Positions 35,450 to 48,726 are shown, counted from the first letter of the stretch. The stretch is 64,000 nucleotides of DNA from Hetaerina americana (GCA_022747635.1 JAKTNV010000065.1:496001-560000), one strand, 5' to 3'. Numbers and translations are program-made. Notes: generated by a model from the letters alone, not told the origin.

Positions 35450-38400
35450 GAAAAAATTTATCGGGCCGTTAAATTCGACATCATTGAGAGAATGGAATAT
35501 TCTAGGTTTTTTATTTTCGGGAAAGGAAAAAAATGAACTCAAACGTGGATACCAAAAATATGTTTTAGAGTTTAAGGAAGTCAAAATTAAGGAAATACTG
35601 TTTGAGGAAATAGTGTCTTTTTAACGGAGATCCAACTTGGAATATTTTCGTCCTGCGGATGTCTTCATTTCCCTTTCAAAGAATGCGAATAATGACAAGG
35701 CACCAGGGTGTATTCATGTGTAAATGACCTCTCTTGGCTGTTCTTTACACAAGGTGCGATGTAAAAATGATATTTTTGTATTTATTAAATTAAATTCCAT
35801 TTAATTTCCGTTCAGGCACACAATTAAAACCAGGGTAAAGTGCTGTCCTAGGATCAAGCGTTGAGAATGGTGGATACGTTGACACGAATGTAATGAAAAT
35901 AATTGCATTTGAAACTTAATTATTTCTTCCGCGCACTACCTACCTCTTGGAGACGTTCGCTATAAATTGAGTGAAACGTCGAGCTCAGTGTAGTCAGGGG
36001 AACACCTATCCAAAAATGCCTTAGAACAATCAAAAGGTGAACTCTTAGTTTTCGAGGTTGAGGTCATTCCCACAACCCACGCAATTTACTGGCAAATTTG
36101 AAGAGTAATGGAAATAGATTGAAGGAATAACAGAAATAATAATGAATGCCAGAGACAGGTGAATCCTCTAAGACTTAGATAGTGTGACGGAATGTTTTCG
36201 ATATTCACTCAAGTATTCTTTAACATCGACAGGATTGAAAGATATTGTAAGCATTTTCATTGACCATAAGAATCGCTAAAGAGGTTACCAAAACTTGTCA
36301 GTGGATCAGTCTGTCGTTTCCAAAATTATGTGCTAAGTTGTATCGGGCGGAATGAAAATAACAGATAAAATTAAGATCCTTCCAAAGTTTTTAAATTGCT
36401 TTTATTTCTCAAACAGATTTTCTCGTACCGAGAATATCACGAGCCACTAATGAAATTCAACTTCGTTCATCGAAAATCTGGGAGATTGGACTGAAATCTA
36501 TTTTCCGGGAAAAGTGTCATTTTGGTGGAGGTTGGTATTTTCACTGTGAATTTCGGGTATCCTAAAGACTACACTGGATACGTCGTACAAAATGAAATGT
36601 TGCGTATATCTTATTTCAAATAAATGACGAACTGTTATCAAGGATATCAAAAATGCTCTCCTTTTGAATTTAACAGGAAGTAATCCATTGCATTTCGCGA
36701 TTCCAGAAAAAACGATATCAATCCATAACATTTAAAACCAGTTGATAAAAATTATAGTTGTTCGCATTCATTTTTGACAGTGAGTTCACGGTATGGACTT
36801 TATTTTTAGTCGTGAATTTAATATCTGAACGGCCCCTGTCGTTTTTGCTTCACTCCCCCTCGGAAAACTTATTAAGGATAAGCTCCTTTTCTGAGAATTG
36901 GGTTCGTTACGGGAAAGATTCAAAGCTCGGGATTTGTAAATTTCCTATGGGCACACGACCCCCCAGATTTAGGCCATTTCACAACTTGTTCGCGGAGAAT
37001 AAATTAGGTCCGTCACGGAAAAGTGAATCGAATCTTTAGTTTTGGAGAGGTCTCGCCCGGTTATTTGCGTCAATAATGTGAATAGACCCCGGAGAGGTTC
37101 GTAGCATCTCTATGTATGAAGGTCATAGGTTTTTTCAAATGAAGAACAAGAGCGCATGTTCCTGGATCAGCTGGATATTTTCCTAATGGAAGCCCTATTT
37201 TTATGGGACATTCTCAAGAAAAACATTAGCATTGAAAAATTTATACAGTTTTTCATGAACAACTCATTCCAAAGCACACTTTGATCTATTAAAAAATAAC
37301 TCTCTGTGAAATTTCTGTAGTCTTAACTCGAATTTTCGAGAACTCAGAAGAAATCTGAATTACTTCGGTTTTCTACATTATGTCCATGTCGAATGATCTG
37401 TGTAATTCAAACTGTTCGCTGGAAGTTTTCAGTCACTCGGCAAATCTTTCTTTCCCCAACTATGTTTACCGGAAACTATTTCTAACTCAAAGTGAATTTC
37501 CTTTGAAACGCGGGCGTGTCTACAAATGCAAGTCGAAACGCAAATTTTCCAAGAAGGATTTTTCTTGGGTGGATCATGAGAAATAAACTTGAACGTAGAC
37601 TCACTTTGTGAACGCATTTTTTCGGAAGTCAACAATTTCAGTTGAAACGGTTTGGCACTACAAATACGAGGTTTCTCTGTCTTCGAATATCAAAGAGGGC
37701 TCTGACGATCAACAACCAGTCACTGGGAGATTTATATAAGATTGATTTAATATGAAATGGCCAATTAATGAAAGTTTTTGGTGATGCATATCGTATTTTT
37801 AATTAATTTAAAACAAGAACAGATTATTTATTTCAATTTCCCGCTAGGTTAATTACAATAAAAACGTACGTTTTATTGTTATTAACGTAAAATTATGTGA
37901 AGTTAAATAATTTGGACGCAAAACAATGTACATATACAAATGCTACCTGTCTATCGTATAACTAATTTATAACGGCCCTATATACATTCCCATACTCAAA
38001 ATTTCTAGAACACAAATATTATTTCTACTTTCTCCTAGAAATATCCAGGGGAAATAGGACTTTGATTGTTTTCGGACTCTTCTGGACAGACAATGCTGAG
38101 CTTTTTTTCCTTAACGACCATGAAAAGTGGTTTCTCTCCGCAATGGCCGCTGCAAATGCTCCATTTCCGAGACCATTTTTTTGCTCTAACAAATGGGAGT
38201 TGCATAATGTCGAATGGATTAAGTGTCATGCATATCCGACAGAATTCATGGTCAACTTAGGAGCCCGCGAGCATTATGAAACGGTTTTTTACACTTCTGT
38301 TTTCCAGCACCATCATATTTTTTCGAATTGTTTTCCATTTCCTTTCGCATTTTTTTTAACTCCTTCGGACGTTTCACGCATAAGTGTGACTAAGTCCTCA

Positions 38401-38750
38401 GTCGCAATTGTTGTTTTTTTACGGGAATCTTTGATCTCGTACCGAAAGAAATTGGTAATTCGCTATCCAATTCGTTAAATATAATCCGAAGAGCCACGTG
38501 AACGAAGTGTTTCAAATTATCAGAAAAATGTGGCACTGTTGGATATCATTTCCGCTTTTTAACTCTTCCCTTGAATTTGAATTTCACCGTATCCTGCTTA
38601 TTCCAGTAAACAACTAACATTTTTTTTAACCCGAAGCAACCAAAGAAGAAAGCGTAATCAATAAATCAAACCAATGAAGACAAATCATGTACTTTTTGTT
38701 TATTCACAGCAGCTTATTTATTTATCGACTTGATTGGGCGAGGTTGAGAC
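35450..38750. other. AT-rich non-coding DNA
   Basis: No exon recognised. The + frame at 38062-38478 (138 codons) has no known domain and poor composition. Confidence 0.45.
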
Positions 38751-38753
38751 CTA

Positions 38754-40085
38754 CTACCTTGATCAAAAAGTTCCCGGAATAACCACCGTGTGGCGCTCCC
38801 ATCGTTCCGATTTGAGTTCTGTTTTTTTTGTTAAATTGGTACATCTGTTGTTGATATTCCCTTTAAATCTTAGTGTCATAACTTGACATTTGCAAAAGTT
38901 ACGTAGCCAAGAGTACATCTATCTCTGTGTGTGTTGGCGATTTTTTACAATTGCAGAAATGGATTTAAATTTGCAACAACGAACTTGTATTAAATTTTGC
39001 GTAAAAAACGGATTTAGTGGCGCACGGACGTTGGAAATGTTGGAAAAGTGTTTCGGCAACGATTCTCTAAAAAAAACGGTCGTTTACCAGTGGCACGAGC
39101 GGTTCAGAAGTGGTCGTGAGTCAATCGAAGATGATGAACGCAGTGGCAGACCATCGACATCGAAAGTCGGTGAAAAAATTGATAAAGTAAAAGAAATGTT
39201 GGTCAATAACCGCAAATTAACCATCAGAGAAATAGCGGAGGACTTGAACATTGCCTATGGATCCGCCCAAGACATTGTGGTTAATGATTTGGGTTTCCGT
39301 CGTGTAGCAGCAAAGTTGGTGCCAAAAGACCTCAATTTCATGCAAAAAAGAGACCGTGTTGACGTCGCAAAAGACATGATTTGCGAGGCTGAATCCGATC
39401 CCACATTCATCAAAAGGATCATTACTGGAGACGAGACGTGGGTTTATGAGTACGACACGCAATCCAGACATCAGGCAAGTGAATGGCGTTCACCAAATGA
39501 GCCGAGACCAAAAAAACCACGTCGTTTTCAGTCAAAAAAGAAGGCAATGCTGACGGTTTTCATGGATTACAACGGTGTAGTGCATCATGAATTTTTGCCA
39601 GAAGGCCAGACAGTAAACAAAGAGTATTATTTGGGCGTTATGAGACGTTTGCGTGAAGCAATTCGCCGAAAGAGACCAGAAATGTGGGCAGAAAACTCGT
39701 GGATTTTGCACCATGATAACGCACCGTCGCACAGTGCTATCATTATTCGTAATTTTTTGACGAAAAATGCAACAAATACCATCCAACAGCCACCGAATTC
39801 ACCTGATTTGGCTCCCTGTGACTTCTTTCTGTTCAATCGAGTTAAAAAACCATTACGGGGAACGCGTTTTAGCAGCCGAGAGGAAGTAATGGAAAAATCG
39901 CAGGAAGCACTGATGGACATACCGAAAACCGAATATAAAAAATGTTTCGAGGATTGGATCAAGCGCTGGCATAAGTGTGTTGCAGTCGATGGGGATTACT
40001 TTGAAGGGGACAATATAGATTTAGATGAATAAACTTGTATTTTTAATTTTCTGAATAAATTCCGGGAAATTTTTGATTAAGGTAG
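38754..40085 (+). mobile_element. mariner transposon copy 3, intact
   Basis: A 1332-bp element flanked by TA (38752-38753 and 40086-40087). Termini are the same as in the other copies apart from one transition in the right terminal repeat (GATTAAGG in place of GATCAAGG). It contains an uninterrupted transposase gene, with about 205 bases of 5' and 53 bases of 3' non-coding sequence. It lies two bases from the 3' end of a tRNA-derived SINE. It is potentially autonomous. Confidence 0.96.
38959..40032 (+). CDS. mariner transposase (D,D34D)
   Basis: A 357-residue cut-and-paste transposase of the Tc1/mariner superfamily, acting in the nucleus on the element's own terminal repeats. I chose ATG at 38959 (MDLNLQQRTC) because it gives usual mariner length; 23 further in-frame codons upstream seem leader. 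Residues 1-110 hold the two helix-turn-helix DNA-binding parts (QWHERFRSGRESIEDDERSG, with GRPS near 63-66). LVPKDL at 120-125 replaces the usual WVPHEL linker. The catalytic triad is D158 (TGDETW), D253 (HHDNAPSH) and D288 (SPDLAPCD), with 34 residues between the last two, as expected for mariner. No frameshift or stop. It differs from the copy at 55200 by one visible residue (R131 here, G131 there). Confidence 0.96.
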   Translation: MDLNLQQRTCIKFCVKNGFSGARTLEMLEKCFGNDSLKKTVVYQWHERFRSGRESIEDDERSGRPSTSKVGEKIDKVKEMLVNNRKLTIREIAEDLNIAYGSAQDIVVNDLGFRRVAAKLVPKDLNFMQKRDRVDVAKDMICEAESDPTFIKRIITGDETWVYEYDTQSRHQASEWRSPNEPRPKKPRRFQSKKKAMLTVFMDYNGVVHHEFLPEGQTVNKEYYLGVMRRLREAIRRKRPEMWAENSWILHHDNAPSHSAIIIRNFLTKNATNTIQQPPNSPDLAPCDFFLFNRVKKPLRGTRFSSREEVMEKSQEALMDIPKTEYKKCFEDWIKRWHKCVAVDGDYFEGDNIDLDE

Positions 40086-40087
40086 TA

Positions 40088-40256
40088 TATTCCCTTCTTC
40101 CAACTAATCCTTACATTACAGACAGTACATTGAAGACATTCACGTTCAATCAAGCCCTAGATGGAGGAAAATCCATCTAGGCGGGAATCGAACCCGAGAC
40201 CTCCGGGTTGGTAGTCGAGGACGTTACCCCGCCGCCATCGGGGCCGGCGAGGGCAA
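40088..40256 (-). mobile_element. tRNA-derived SINE
   Basis: Read on the - strand, the head GGCCCCGATGGCGGCGGGGT is followed by a perfect box B, GGTTCGATTCC (40184-40194). After it comes a body containing a 9-bp perfect hairpin (CTAGATGGA with TCCATCTAG, 40157-40180) and a tail running to the mariner target site. The tail differs from the other SINEs here, so this is a separate family. Confidence 0.7.
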
Positions 40257-40259
40257 GAA

Positions 40260-43200
40260 CACGCTGCATAAAAAAGTAAATTAATATGTGCAGTAGGTCA
40301 GTGCATTCACTAATCTTTTCCACGCTTGCGCACCTCACTGAGCGAATCCTTGTTTATTTATATTTATTGGGTAAGACCTTCAATTCTTTGAAGATTTCCT
40401 TTTGTTCATATTGTTTCATGATCATTGATTTCGACATCGCTCTGTTTAATTTTGCCTGGGACCTTCTATCAGACATCCGACCTCTGAAACTCGCCTACGC
40501 TTCAAGGAATATCCCATTGTGCCAAGTCGTCATGTTCTCCATAACAGCTCCCACTCGCAAATTCATCAAAAAAAGCGTTAGTCTACGCGCCAACCAACAA
40601 TTGAGACAGAAGCGATTGTTTTGGCTGAATAGGAGTCTTAGCAATGTGGACATTAATGAGGCCTCATGCTACCAAACGCTACCGGACGATTCACCTTCGT
40701 TTGTTGAGGTCGAATCGTGTCAGGGTCTCAGATGTTCGGTCATCTTTCAAACTGCCATAGAATATGACATTCTAGCGGACTGACGAAGAGGATATTCTCT
40801 CTCAGTGAGTGCCAACATTGACCATCTCACTTGCCAAAACCTGGACGTGATAGGAGCGGAAAATTATCTCGTGCCAAGCGGAAGTGAATACCTGCTTATG
40901 TAAAAGGGTGTAAGGTTAGCTGTATCAGTCAATACTATATGTAATCAGTTTTATTTCATCTCTGTTTTAATTTTTTTCCCTTGCTTCGTTTTCGAGTCAA
41001 TACACTCGATCCGTAGTTTCGGACGATTTAAAAGATGGGCCAAGTATTCGGACGTCGTGTGCCAGCTGTAAGCTTGCCACACAGATTCGTCATTGGGGGA
41101 GCGACGGTTTTCGCAATGAGCCGCTTTATCTTTTAGAAGTACTGAATTCCTGAGAGGAAGATCAACCCCCTCAAGGGCGTGAATATGCACAGCTGACTAA
41201 CGCGCATCTAAATTAAGGATCGACCAATTTAACCTCCGAGTTCAACTTAATAGCATCAGGCGCGAATTCGTGGAAATTATGGATATTCATAATTAAGATA
41301 ACAAATTTGTAGTTTCCTCATGTTTAATGATCACAAACACGGCGCAAAGCGTTTCGCTATCCTGTGGCGTAATCATGTTAAATTAGATTGCACTATCCTA
41401 CATTGCATACACATGATTATGTGACAAGGTGGCAAAGTCAAGCGAAACTAATAAGCTAATATCCTAATTATGGAGACCTTTGCATTTGCTACATGCTATC
41501 GTAGTTGGGAGAGGCAAGAATGGGTGAACAGTACAGAGAAATCACGAAGTATTTGAAAATTGATTCTTCATCACCAAGTTTTTAAATAACTTCAGTATTA
41601 CTACAAGTTCAATACAAGTTTTTCATACGTATGCATATTGTATGTATACCCTTTTAAATAAATGGGCAATGAAATGATATAAAATCAGTGTAAAATGCTA
41701 CCTCTCCACTTTTATTTAGGATCTACATTCTTAAGACAGTAAGTGATTGACTTGTAAGGTTTATTGAATTTACATCAACAAGAAACAAATTTGATTGATA
41801 TTTTAAAGGGCTTACTTGTATCGTAAATTACATAAAGTTAGATTTTTGACCTGCTGATACGCAAGGAGAAAATTTTTATTGTGAATACAAATATAACAGG
41901 TAAAATGTAGAACAACACTACGTAAGAGATATGAGACGTATGAGTGAATGTGGATCTCCGGAAGCGGACATTTAGTGCCCATTGTTTTGGTTCTCCGTAA
42001 CGCTAATTTTTCATCACCATTTCCAGCATATGGCACGCCATTTCCGATTTCTTCATAAGCGATTATTTCCCACCAACATGTGCGATTCAACTGTCTTTTT
42101 CCTCTTATTCTCACAAACCATTCATTAACGTATCTACGTCGCTGTCTGGCTACGTAGCTTTTATTGTTTGCTTCGACCCAAAAATCCATTTTTAGTTCTC
42201 TATATATTTTACAATGAATTTTTTTCTTAGTTTTATTTATTCTATAGATGCGACCTATGGATTTTACTGGCCAGCGCAATTAATTCTTTTAACAGTGATG
42301 CTTTTGTTTGGTAAAATCGTTCGTAATCGTAAAAAAAATTATATGTGCGAAAAAAGTTTACGCAAAAAAAAAGCTTTGTCAAGAAATCTAACAATTTTTG
42401 AATGAACTTCTCTATGGGATGGGATATCTTTTGTATTTTTATGATTCATTTTCCTTTACAGAAACCGAATATATTATTCCACAGTTGTATTTTGTTTGAA
42501 TAAAACCTCATTCAATTGTTCGTTCTCCTTGGAAACACCGTCGGTGTTTCATGTCAGCAGATCTTAGTGACGAGAGGATTTTACGAGGACCTTTGGATCT
42601 TAACTTCAAAATAACCCGCATTAATATATATCCTTTTAAATTCTAAATAGTGAGAGATCGAAGGTATTAAGTGATGCCGTCGCCTATGGAATATTTTCAT
42701 CGTATTTTTTTAATGCTGCCTGACGAGACCCACGTACTTCTCGACAATCCTGTCATCGCGGAATAAAAGGAGTGATTTCCTTGCCTAATGTTGCCACCGA
42801 TCGTAATCCTCTGAGAGCACTTGCTCGTTTTCTATTGCGTGAGCCGACTCGATCCCGTGGATAGGGTGACAAATAACACGAGTATACGTGATGATTGCAT
42901 CCGCGTGCCCTTTGGACGACCGTTGCCGGGTGAGCGGAATGTTACGCAATCACAAAGTGTCAATCAATCGACTGCAGAAATAAAAAAAAAGAGAGAAAAC
43001 GTTCCAGTCTCCCCACGTGCTCAAAGAAATGAAAAGGAATCTCACCTCTCAGCTGCTCATCTCCCTGAGTCGCTCGAGAGAGCGTTGGCGCAGCAAAAGG
43101 TTTGAAAATAAAGAAGCGCAGCGTGACACCCGTCGACACTCCTCCGGTGGTGTGATTCCCATTGGAGCGACCGCCCGCCGGCGTGATGGGATGTCTTTTG

Positions 43201-44000
43201 TGTTCCGCTCAAATTTGACGCTCAGTGGTTTTTGGTTCCCCCAGGAGGTTCCCGCCGAAGCAGGACACCCATGGCCCTCGCGTGCGCGTTGTCGTCCTTT
43301 TAAGGGGCTTTATATCCCCCTTTCACGTGACCGTGGTACGTGTAGGATTGGAAAATCGCGCACATCTTGATTATTTAATTAATTGAGATCACTGTTGGCG
43401 TTAGTTACGTATGAATTAATCACACTATATGCTTCCGTATCTGCGTTTCCGTTTACGAGTCGACAACAGTTGTTTTTATAATCAATTCACAATTTAGCAA
43501 CGGAGGAGGAGCTGCCCTTTTCAGCTTGTCCTTGCGGTATGTGTGTATTTCCATCTCTCTATCTCTATGCTAAATGTTGTGTTAACGACGGAGTCTGTAG
43601 GTATAAGAGATCAGAGGATGAATGGTGCCCGGAGGGGATCGCTGGGGGAGGGGTGTTGGAGGCGGCAGCATATGAGAGACGCAAACATTCGCTCCTGTTC
43701 TGGTTTGCAAGGGGTCGTCTACCCTCAAGCGGTCGACTCAGCTAACTACGTTGGCCAGATGCAATGCAGAAGGCAACGACGAATTCAATGTGGACCACAA
43801 TTTATCCAGGTGGGCCATTTGTGGGCCGGAGAGGCGTTCATTCCGGGTCGCAGTTGGGCGAATTTGGCCGTCGTTTCGGCTGGTTTTTTTTTTTGGGCTT
43901 CCACAATATTTAGGGTCAATATATACGAGTATGCCCAGCCTTTTTTAGTCAGATACTCTTCGTACGGAAAATTCTGCATTGGGTTTTAAGACTGATGAGT
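40260..44000. other. Non-coding DNA with a GC-richer part at 42.8-43.9 kb
   Basis: The + frame at 40286-40783 (165 codons) has no recognisable domain and starts next to a SINE, so it is not called. Frames at 42821-43370 and 43539-43989 lie in a mixed-composition patch; the first ends near a weak donor (GCAAAAGGTTTGA). No homology seen. Confidence 0.4.
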
Positions 44001-47000
44001 TTGAGTGAAATTTTAAGCTTAGAGAGTCGTCTTTGTATTATCGTAAAAATAAATATAATAGCGACGACGTATTGGTGTGATTACTCCTGAATGACCAAGG
44101 ACTTATCGTGAAATGGCACGAAAAAAGATCAGGATTGTACCAGATGCATCTGTCTAGTTGAATGTTTCCTGCGGTTGCCAAGAGGTTAGCAGGTATAAAG
44201 CGATCGGATATGACGCCTTAAATTCATTAAACGTGTAGGCGGTAATGGAGGTGTAACCTAGTGAGGTCACGGCCGAGTAACAGTGGTGCATTGCGGGGTG
44301 TTTCCAGCCGAGCATACTCTTTCTGCTGCACTTATCAAATCAAAATTTATATTTTCTGCTTTGAAGTGCCCTTTTCTCTGCGAGCCATTGGTGAAACCGT
44401 TATTTAAAATTATGCGCGAAATAAAAACGATTAAATAAACCGCGTGCATTTTATAATGGCTATGAGGTGTGAAAAAACTTGAAAAGGATATTGTATTAAA
44501 ACCAGTTTGAATGTTTTCAGTTTTTTTTCCTTGCTTCAGATAATATTATGAAGTTAAATCAAAATTATGATCTATTTAATAAATGAAAAACAAATGATTG
44601 AAAACGAAACTAATAATGAGATCGGCGGACAATGGATACAATTTTTCGAAGCGAATGTGTTAAGCTTTTACAGCTTTACTTTTTGAAATGGTGAGGTCAT
44701 TTATCATGGCGGCGTTTGATGTGATTTTTTTCGAGTATTTTTATTTCTAAATTTTTATCGTGCCAGCAGTATAAACTAAAATAAATTATGTGGGGTCATA
44801 ATTAAAATATTCGATAAGGTTTCGCTTCAGGGTCAGGGAGATTACGAAATCAGAGTGCGCGCTGTGCGTGTCCTCTTAATAGCACTCATGGCCTCCAGCT
44901 GCACTCTGTTGTTGGGGAACCATCTCGCCTCGTACTGGAGATATTCGCAATTAAGGAATTTTGGTTCATGCTCTGATGACGTCTGCGCAATTTATAGAGG
45001 CCATCAATTGTAATTAACGAATGATGAGGAGCAACGCTCGTGTACCACCAGGAATTCCAACCCTATTGTCCGTTAAAGGACTAATAAAGAGATATTCCGC
45101 TCCAGTTGAGAAGACCTTATTTCCCTTGAAGGACGGGGCTTTTTATGAGTGGTGTTCCCAAATCCACTCACGCATTACACGGATAGCGGTAGGAGTGTAG
45201 TACACCGCCCGTGGGATAGGACGTCGAACTGTAACCATATCTTCCTTAGCCACTCTAGTAGGGAACAGACCAACTCCCATCTTGTATTTCTTTGACCTTT
45301 AGTTTAGCTGTTGCTCGCTGAGGATATAGCTACAAAGTGTGCTCCAGGTTAGCCTCGTTACGGTTAAGACATTCTTCGAGTGTGGTATTTACTTGCAGGT
45401 AATCAGGCAATCTTCTGCGGTCACCGTTTACTAGACAGGAGTGACCCTACTCGATGTTTCATTCTCATGAAAGGCGTGCTCAGTTGAGCGAACATTTCTC
45501 CATTACTATTCTATCGCTGAAAGTGTCGATCTTAAGACGAGAGATCTGCGATATCCATTTTCCCAAATAGATCCTAGATGTATAAAATTACACGGGGGTG
45601 GCGACGTAAATTTGGTCATGTCGCCTGCAAAGTCTATCTGTCGGGGAAATTGCGAAAGAAGTCGGGAATTATTCAATTTCTTCGAAAACGAGGGAAAAAA
45701 GGTCGTCATTTTTTAACAAGTCCGTCATAATCTGATATGCCATTTGGTAATTGTTAATTAGAAGGATGTTGTTTTTATTTCTGAGTGCAGTTGAAGCTTG
45801 GGCATCTTAGGCAATCGCGTGTACAGGCGAGCGCAAAAACCTAAACTAATAAAATAGTTAAACCGGCTCGAGTGGCAGGTCCGGAAGGAAAAATATGTTT
45901 GAAGTTTGGTGAGGCTTCATTCATCCTATTATACAGGGAACTTTGTGCTTACCAGTTAAAAATATTAATTAAATAATATTTTCCAAGGTTCTACATTCTG
46001 TCTTCAGGGAAGCGTATTGGATAACATTTCGATTGATCGACTGCCACGATCGGCAGCTTTCCAGGAAAACGTCTAGAAACTCAGGAAAAAATATAGCATT
46101 TTCATGGATAAATCTGATAAAAGTTCAACGTTGGAATCCAGAAAAGGAAAGGTACCTCTTAGCATAGCGATTAATATCTCAAACATCGACTAATATCGTC
46201 CATATCGTGACTATATCATCTTAACGTACTTGTATGTCGTCTAATTGAAAGTAATATCCATTTAATAATTTCGGCAAAATCACCCATATCGTCTTATTTC
46301 TTATCGTAAATCATCGACTTGCGATGTATCGATCCTAAACGATATCCATAAAGACATGGTAAATGTGAATAAAAATCGAAAAGGTGCCGATCTATCGTCA
46401 TTTCGTAGTTTCACCTGAGACGAGTTTTTCATCCGCATTCAACCTGGCTCCACCTATAGCGCGGCAGTTATCTCACACGGCGATGCCGAAGTCTGCTCCT
46501 GATTGGCGGACCCTATGACTCCGTTTCGCCCGTCGCAGATATCATCATCATCCCGCAAGCGTGTTTTAGGAAGCGATCGCGTGTTAGAACAGAATCTTAT
46601 CTCGCGCGGCTGAAGCTCTGGCCAATTTCCATTTCCTGCGTCGCCTGGCTATGACCGCACTTACTGATATAGATATCAATAACGCGCCCACATGCCCCCA
46701 CAATAGCTAACCTCGGGAAGCATCGATGCGTCAAGGGCATATCGGTGAGACCTCTTCGCTTACTTTTCCGCTCACCACAAAACCTACGCTTCGGCACACT
46801 GGTCAGCGGGAACCAGGCCTACCGTTTTGGAAACGGTCATCGTTCGTTTTAGAGATTCTGATGCACGAATGACGTATGGCACTGGGAAATACGATACGTT
46901 TCGTACAGAATGTGAAGTGTAGGTATTTATATTTCTTAAGCCAGATAACTAGACTATGGGAGAATATGTAAATAGGTGAAGTATGGCAGTAGGGAAAACA

Positions 47001-47970
47001 TGAAATTAATTGGGCAAATTCGAGTTGTTGCCTAGGAGAGACATTGGTGGCGATAGGCGAGCACACCTTGCTATCCCAGCGGCGGCTTACCGTTTTTTCA
47101 TGTTTCGACGATATTCCCTCCCCCCTCCCCACTATGTGGTCCCCTTCCCCCCCGAATCTGCTCTCATCCGCCCTCCGGGTGTCTCGTGGGCCCCTTGCGG
47201 TACATCCCTCCCTCCCGTAGGGCCGCTCCCACGCCTCAACGACCACGTGACACCGATCGCTCGGGCGCGTCCCTCACTCGGCGGTGCGTCGCTGCCACCG
47301 TGGTGTGTTGTCTGCGGTCTGGGGACCAACCGATGCGCGTAATATCCCACGCCCGCGGCGTTCAGCTGGGAAGAGAAATTTCAGGCGAATAAAAAAATAA
47401 AAAAAAAAGAAACTCAACCTTCACCGGGAGACCCACCGCGGCCCGCCTTCTTCCATGAATGAAACGATTCACGGACCGTGCTTTGGTAGTTCTCACGTCC
47501 ATTCTGTTCGCCAGTTGTTAGATCTCGATAGCGACGCTTGGAACGGCTCTCTGTAACCTTATTATTTAGCGCTCCTCTTGAGGAAAAATCGGGCCCCAAA
47601 AATCTTCTTGGGACTACCGTTACATACAACTCAATGGTTTTTCCCTGGGCAATTCGAAGGTAATATCGCCGTGAGTCAGATATCGTTTCATGTTCTCCCA
47701 ACGTGTCGTTTTTAGTATAATCCAATTAAATTTACCTCGAAATAATATACAACTTGGGCGGTAATGCCCCAAGAGCGTGAGTTGTGTCTAAAGTTATTGC
47801 GATTGACTTGTGATAGAGCGGAAGCTAATATCATCGAGAATCGAATAAATAAGACCGCTATCTTGTACATGTTCAACAAAAAAACTGTTTGGCTTGAATC
47901 AAATTAGTTTTCTTTGATAAAAAATCAATTCGAGTTACTTTAATTCGGTTGTTATGAAACCATTTGTATG
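44001..47970. other. Non-coding DNA with a CpG-rich patch at 47.0-47.4 kb
   Basis: Mostly AT-rich. A stretch at about 46,160-46,350 is unusually rich in ATCG words. A GC-rich patch at 47,060-47,370 has overlapping frames on both strands without domains. No gene called. Confidence 0.4.
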
Positions 47971-47972
47971 TA

Positions 47973-48726
47973 CGAGGGTCATCCGGAAAGTAGTACCCGT
48001 TCGTGCCGCATGAAGTGCTGACGACGCGAGTAGCCGCTGGACGAGGTCAGATAGCTTCAGTGGCTTGTCTGCCTTCTCTGAGCCAAGTTGCGTGACGCTA
48101 GCATTGCCTGTGTTGTTTCTGTGATTGTTTACAATGTTTAAAAAAATTGAGAACGCCGCCAGTTGTGAAGTGAGGGCAGTGATTAAATTCCTCAATGCAA
48201 GAAACGTTCGCCCATGTGATATTCATCGCCAATTAAAGGAGGTGTATGGAGACAATGTAATGGACGAGTCGTCTGTTCGGCGGTGGTGTCGCAACTTCAA
48301 CATGGGGAGGGGGAACACACACGACGATGAGCGTTCGGAGAGACCGTCTGTCATTACAGACCAACTGGTGAGCTCAGTTGACGAATTCGTGAGGAACGAT
48401 CGGCGCGTCACAATTGATGACATCTGTGAGCATTTTCCCAATGTTTCTCGAACAATTGTTCATGAAATTGTTAAACACCATCTGCATTATGCAAAAATTT
48501 GTGCAAGATGGGTCCCTCGCGTATCTCAATGAGCTGGCGGCGAAGGACTATGCAGCAGGAATACAGAAACTTGTCACACGTTATGACAAATGCCTTAATT
48601 TGCTTGGAGATTATGTTGAGAAGTAGTTTAAAGTATCCTCTTTCAAATAAAATTTTTTATGTTTGTTAATATTTACTTTTGTGTCTTTATTTCACGAACG
48701 GGTACTACTTTCCGGATGACCCTCGT
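47973..48726 (+). mobile_element. Internally deleted mariner-family element with 33-bp perfect terminal repeats
   Basis: The element is flanked by TA (47971-47972 and 48727-48728). Both ends begin CGAGGGTCATCCGGAAAGTA and are exact inverted repeats over 33 bp. At 754 bp it is roughly half the usual mariner length. It keeps the N-terminal third and the last part of a transposase, with the catalytic centre removed. The termini differ fully from those of the four other mariners, so this is a second lineage. Intact termini mean it could be mobilised by a full-length relative elsewhere. Confidence 0.93.
48134..48626 (+). pseudogene. mariner-family transposase, catalytic core deleted
   Basis: From ATG at 48134 the frame reads MFKKIENAASCEVRAVIKFL and continues through a helix-turn-helix region (DIHRQLKEVYGD, SVRRWCRNF, DDERSERPSV, VSRTIVHEIV) to CARWVPR. 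This is the DNA-binding half ending at the WVP linker. It stops at 48532. The C-terminal end of the family (LNELAAKDYAAGIQKLVTRY and a final GDYVEK) follows in another frame up to 48626. The join lies near 48515-48530. None of the catalytic aspartate motifs (TGDE, HDNA, SPDLAP) is present. A DNA-binding fragment could still be made. Confidence 0.9.

Noticed and set aside
39217..39962. Open frames antisense to the mariner transposases (also in the other three copies)
   Set aside because: They are fixed shadows of the conserved transposase coding sequence and recur in every copy for that reason.
42536..42562. Short palindrome GAAACACCG / CGGTGTTTC
   Set aside because: Nine-base arms of this kind are expected by chance in 64 kb, and nothing around it suggests a role.
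45180..45300. Possible further tRNA-like SINE on the - strand (TGGCTAAGGAAG with AGTTCGACGTCC)
   Set aside because: Box spacing and both boxes are too degraded to support a call.
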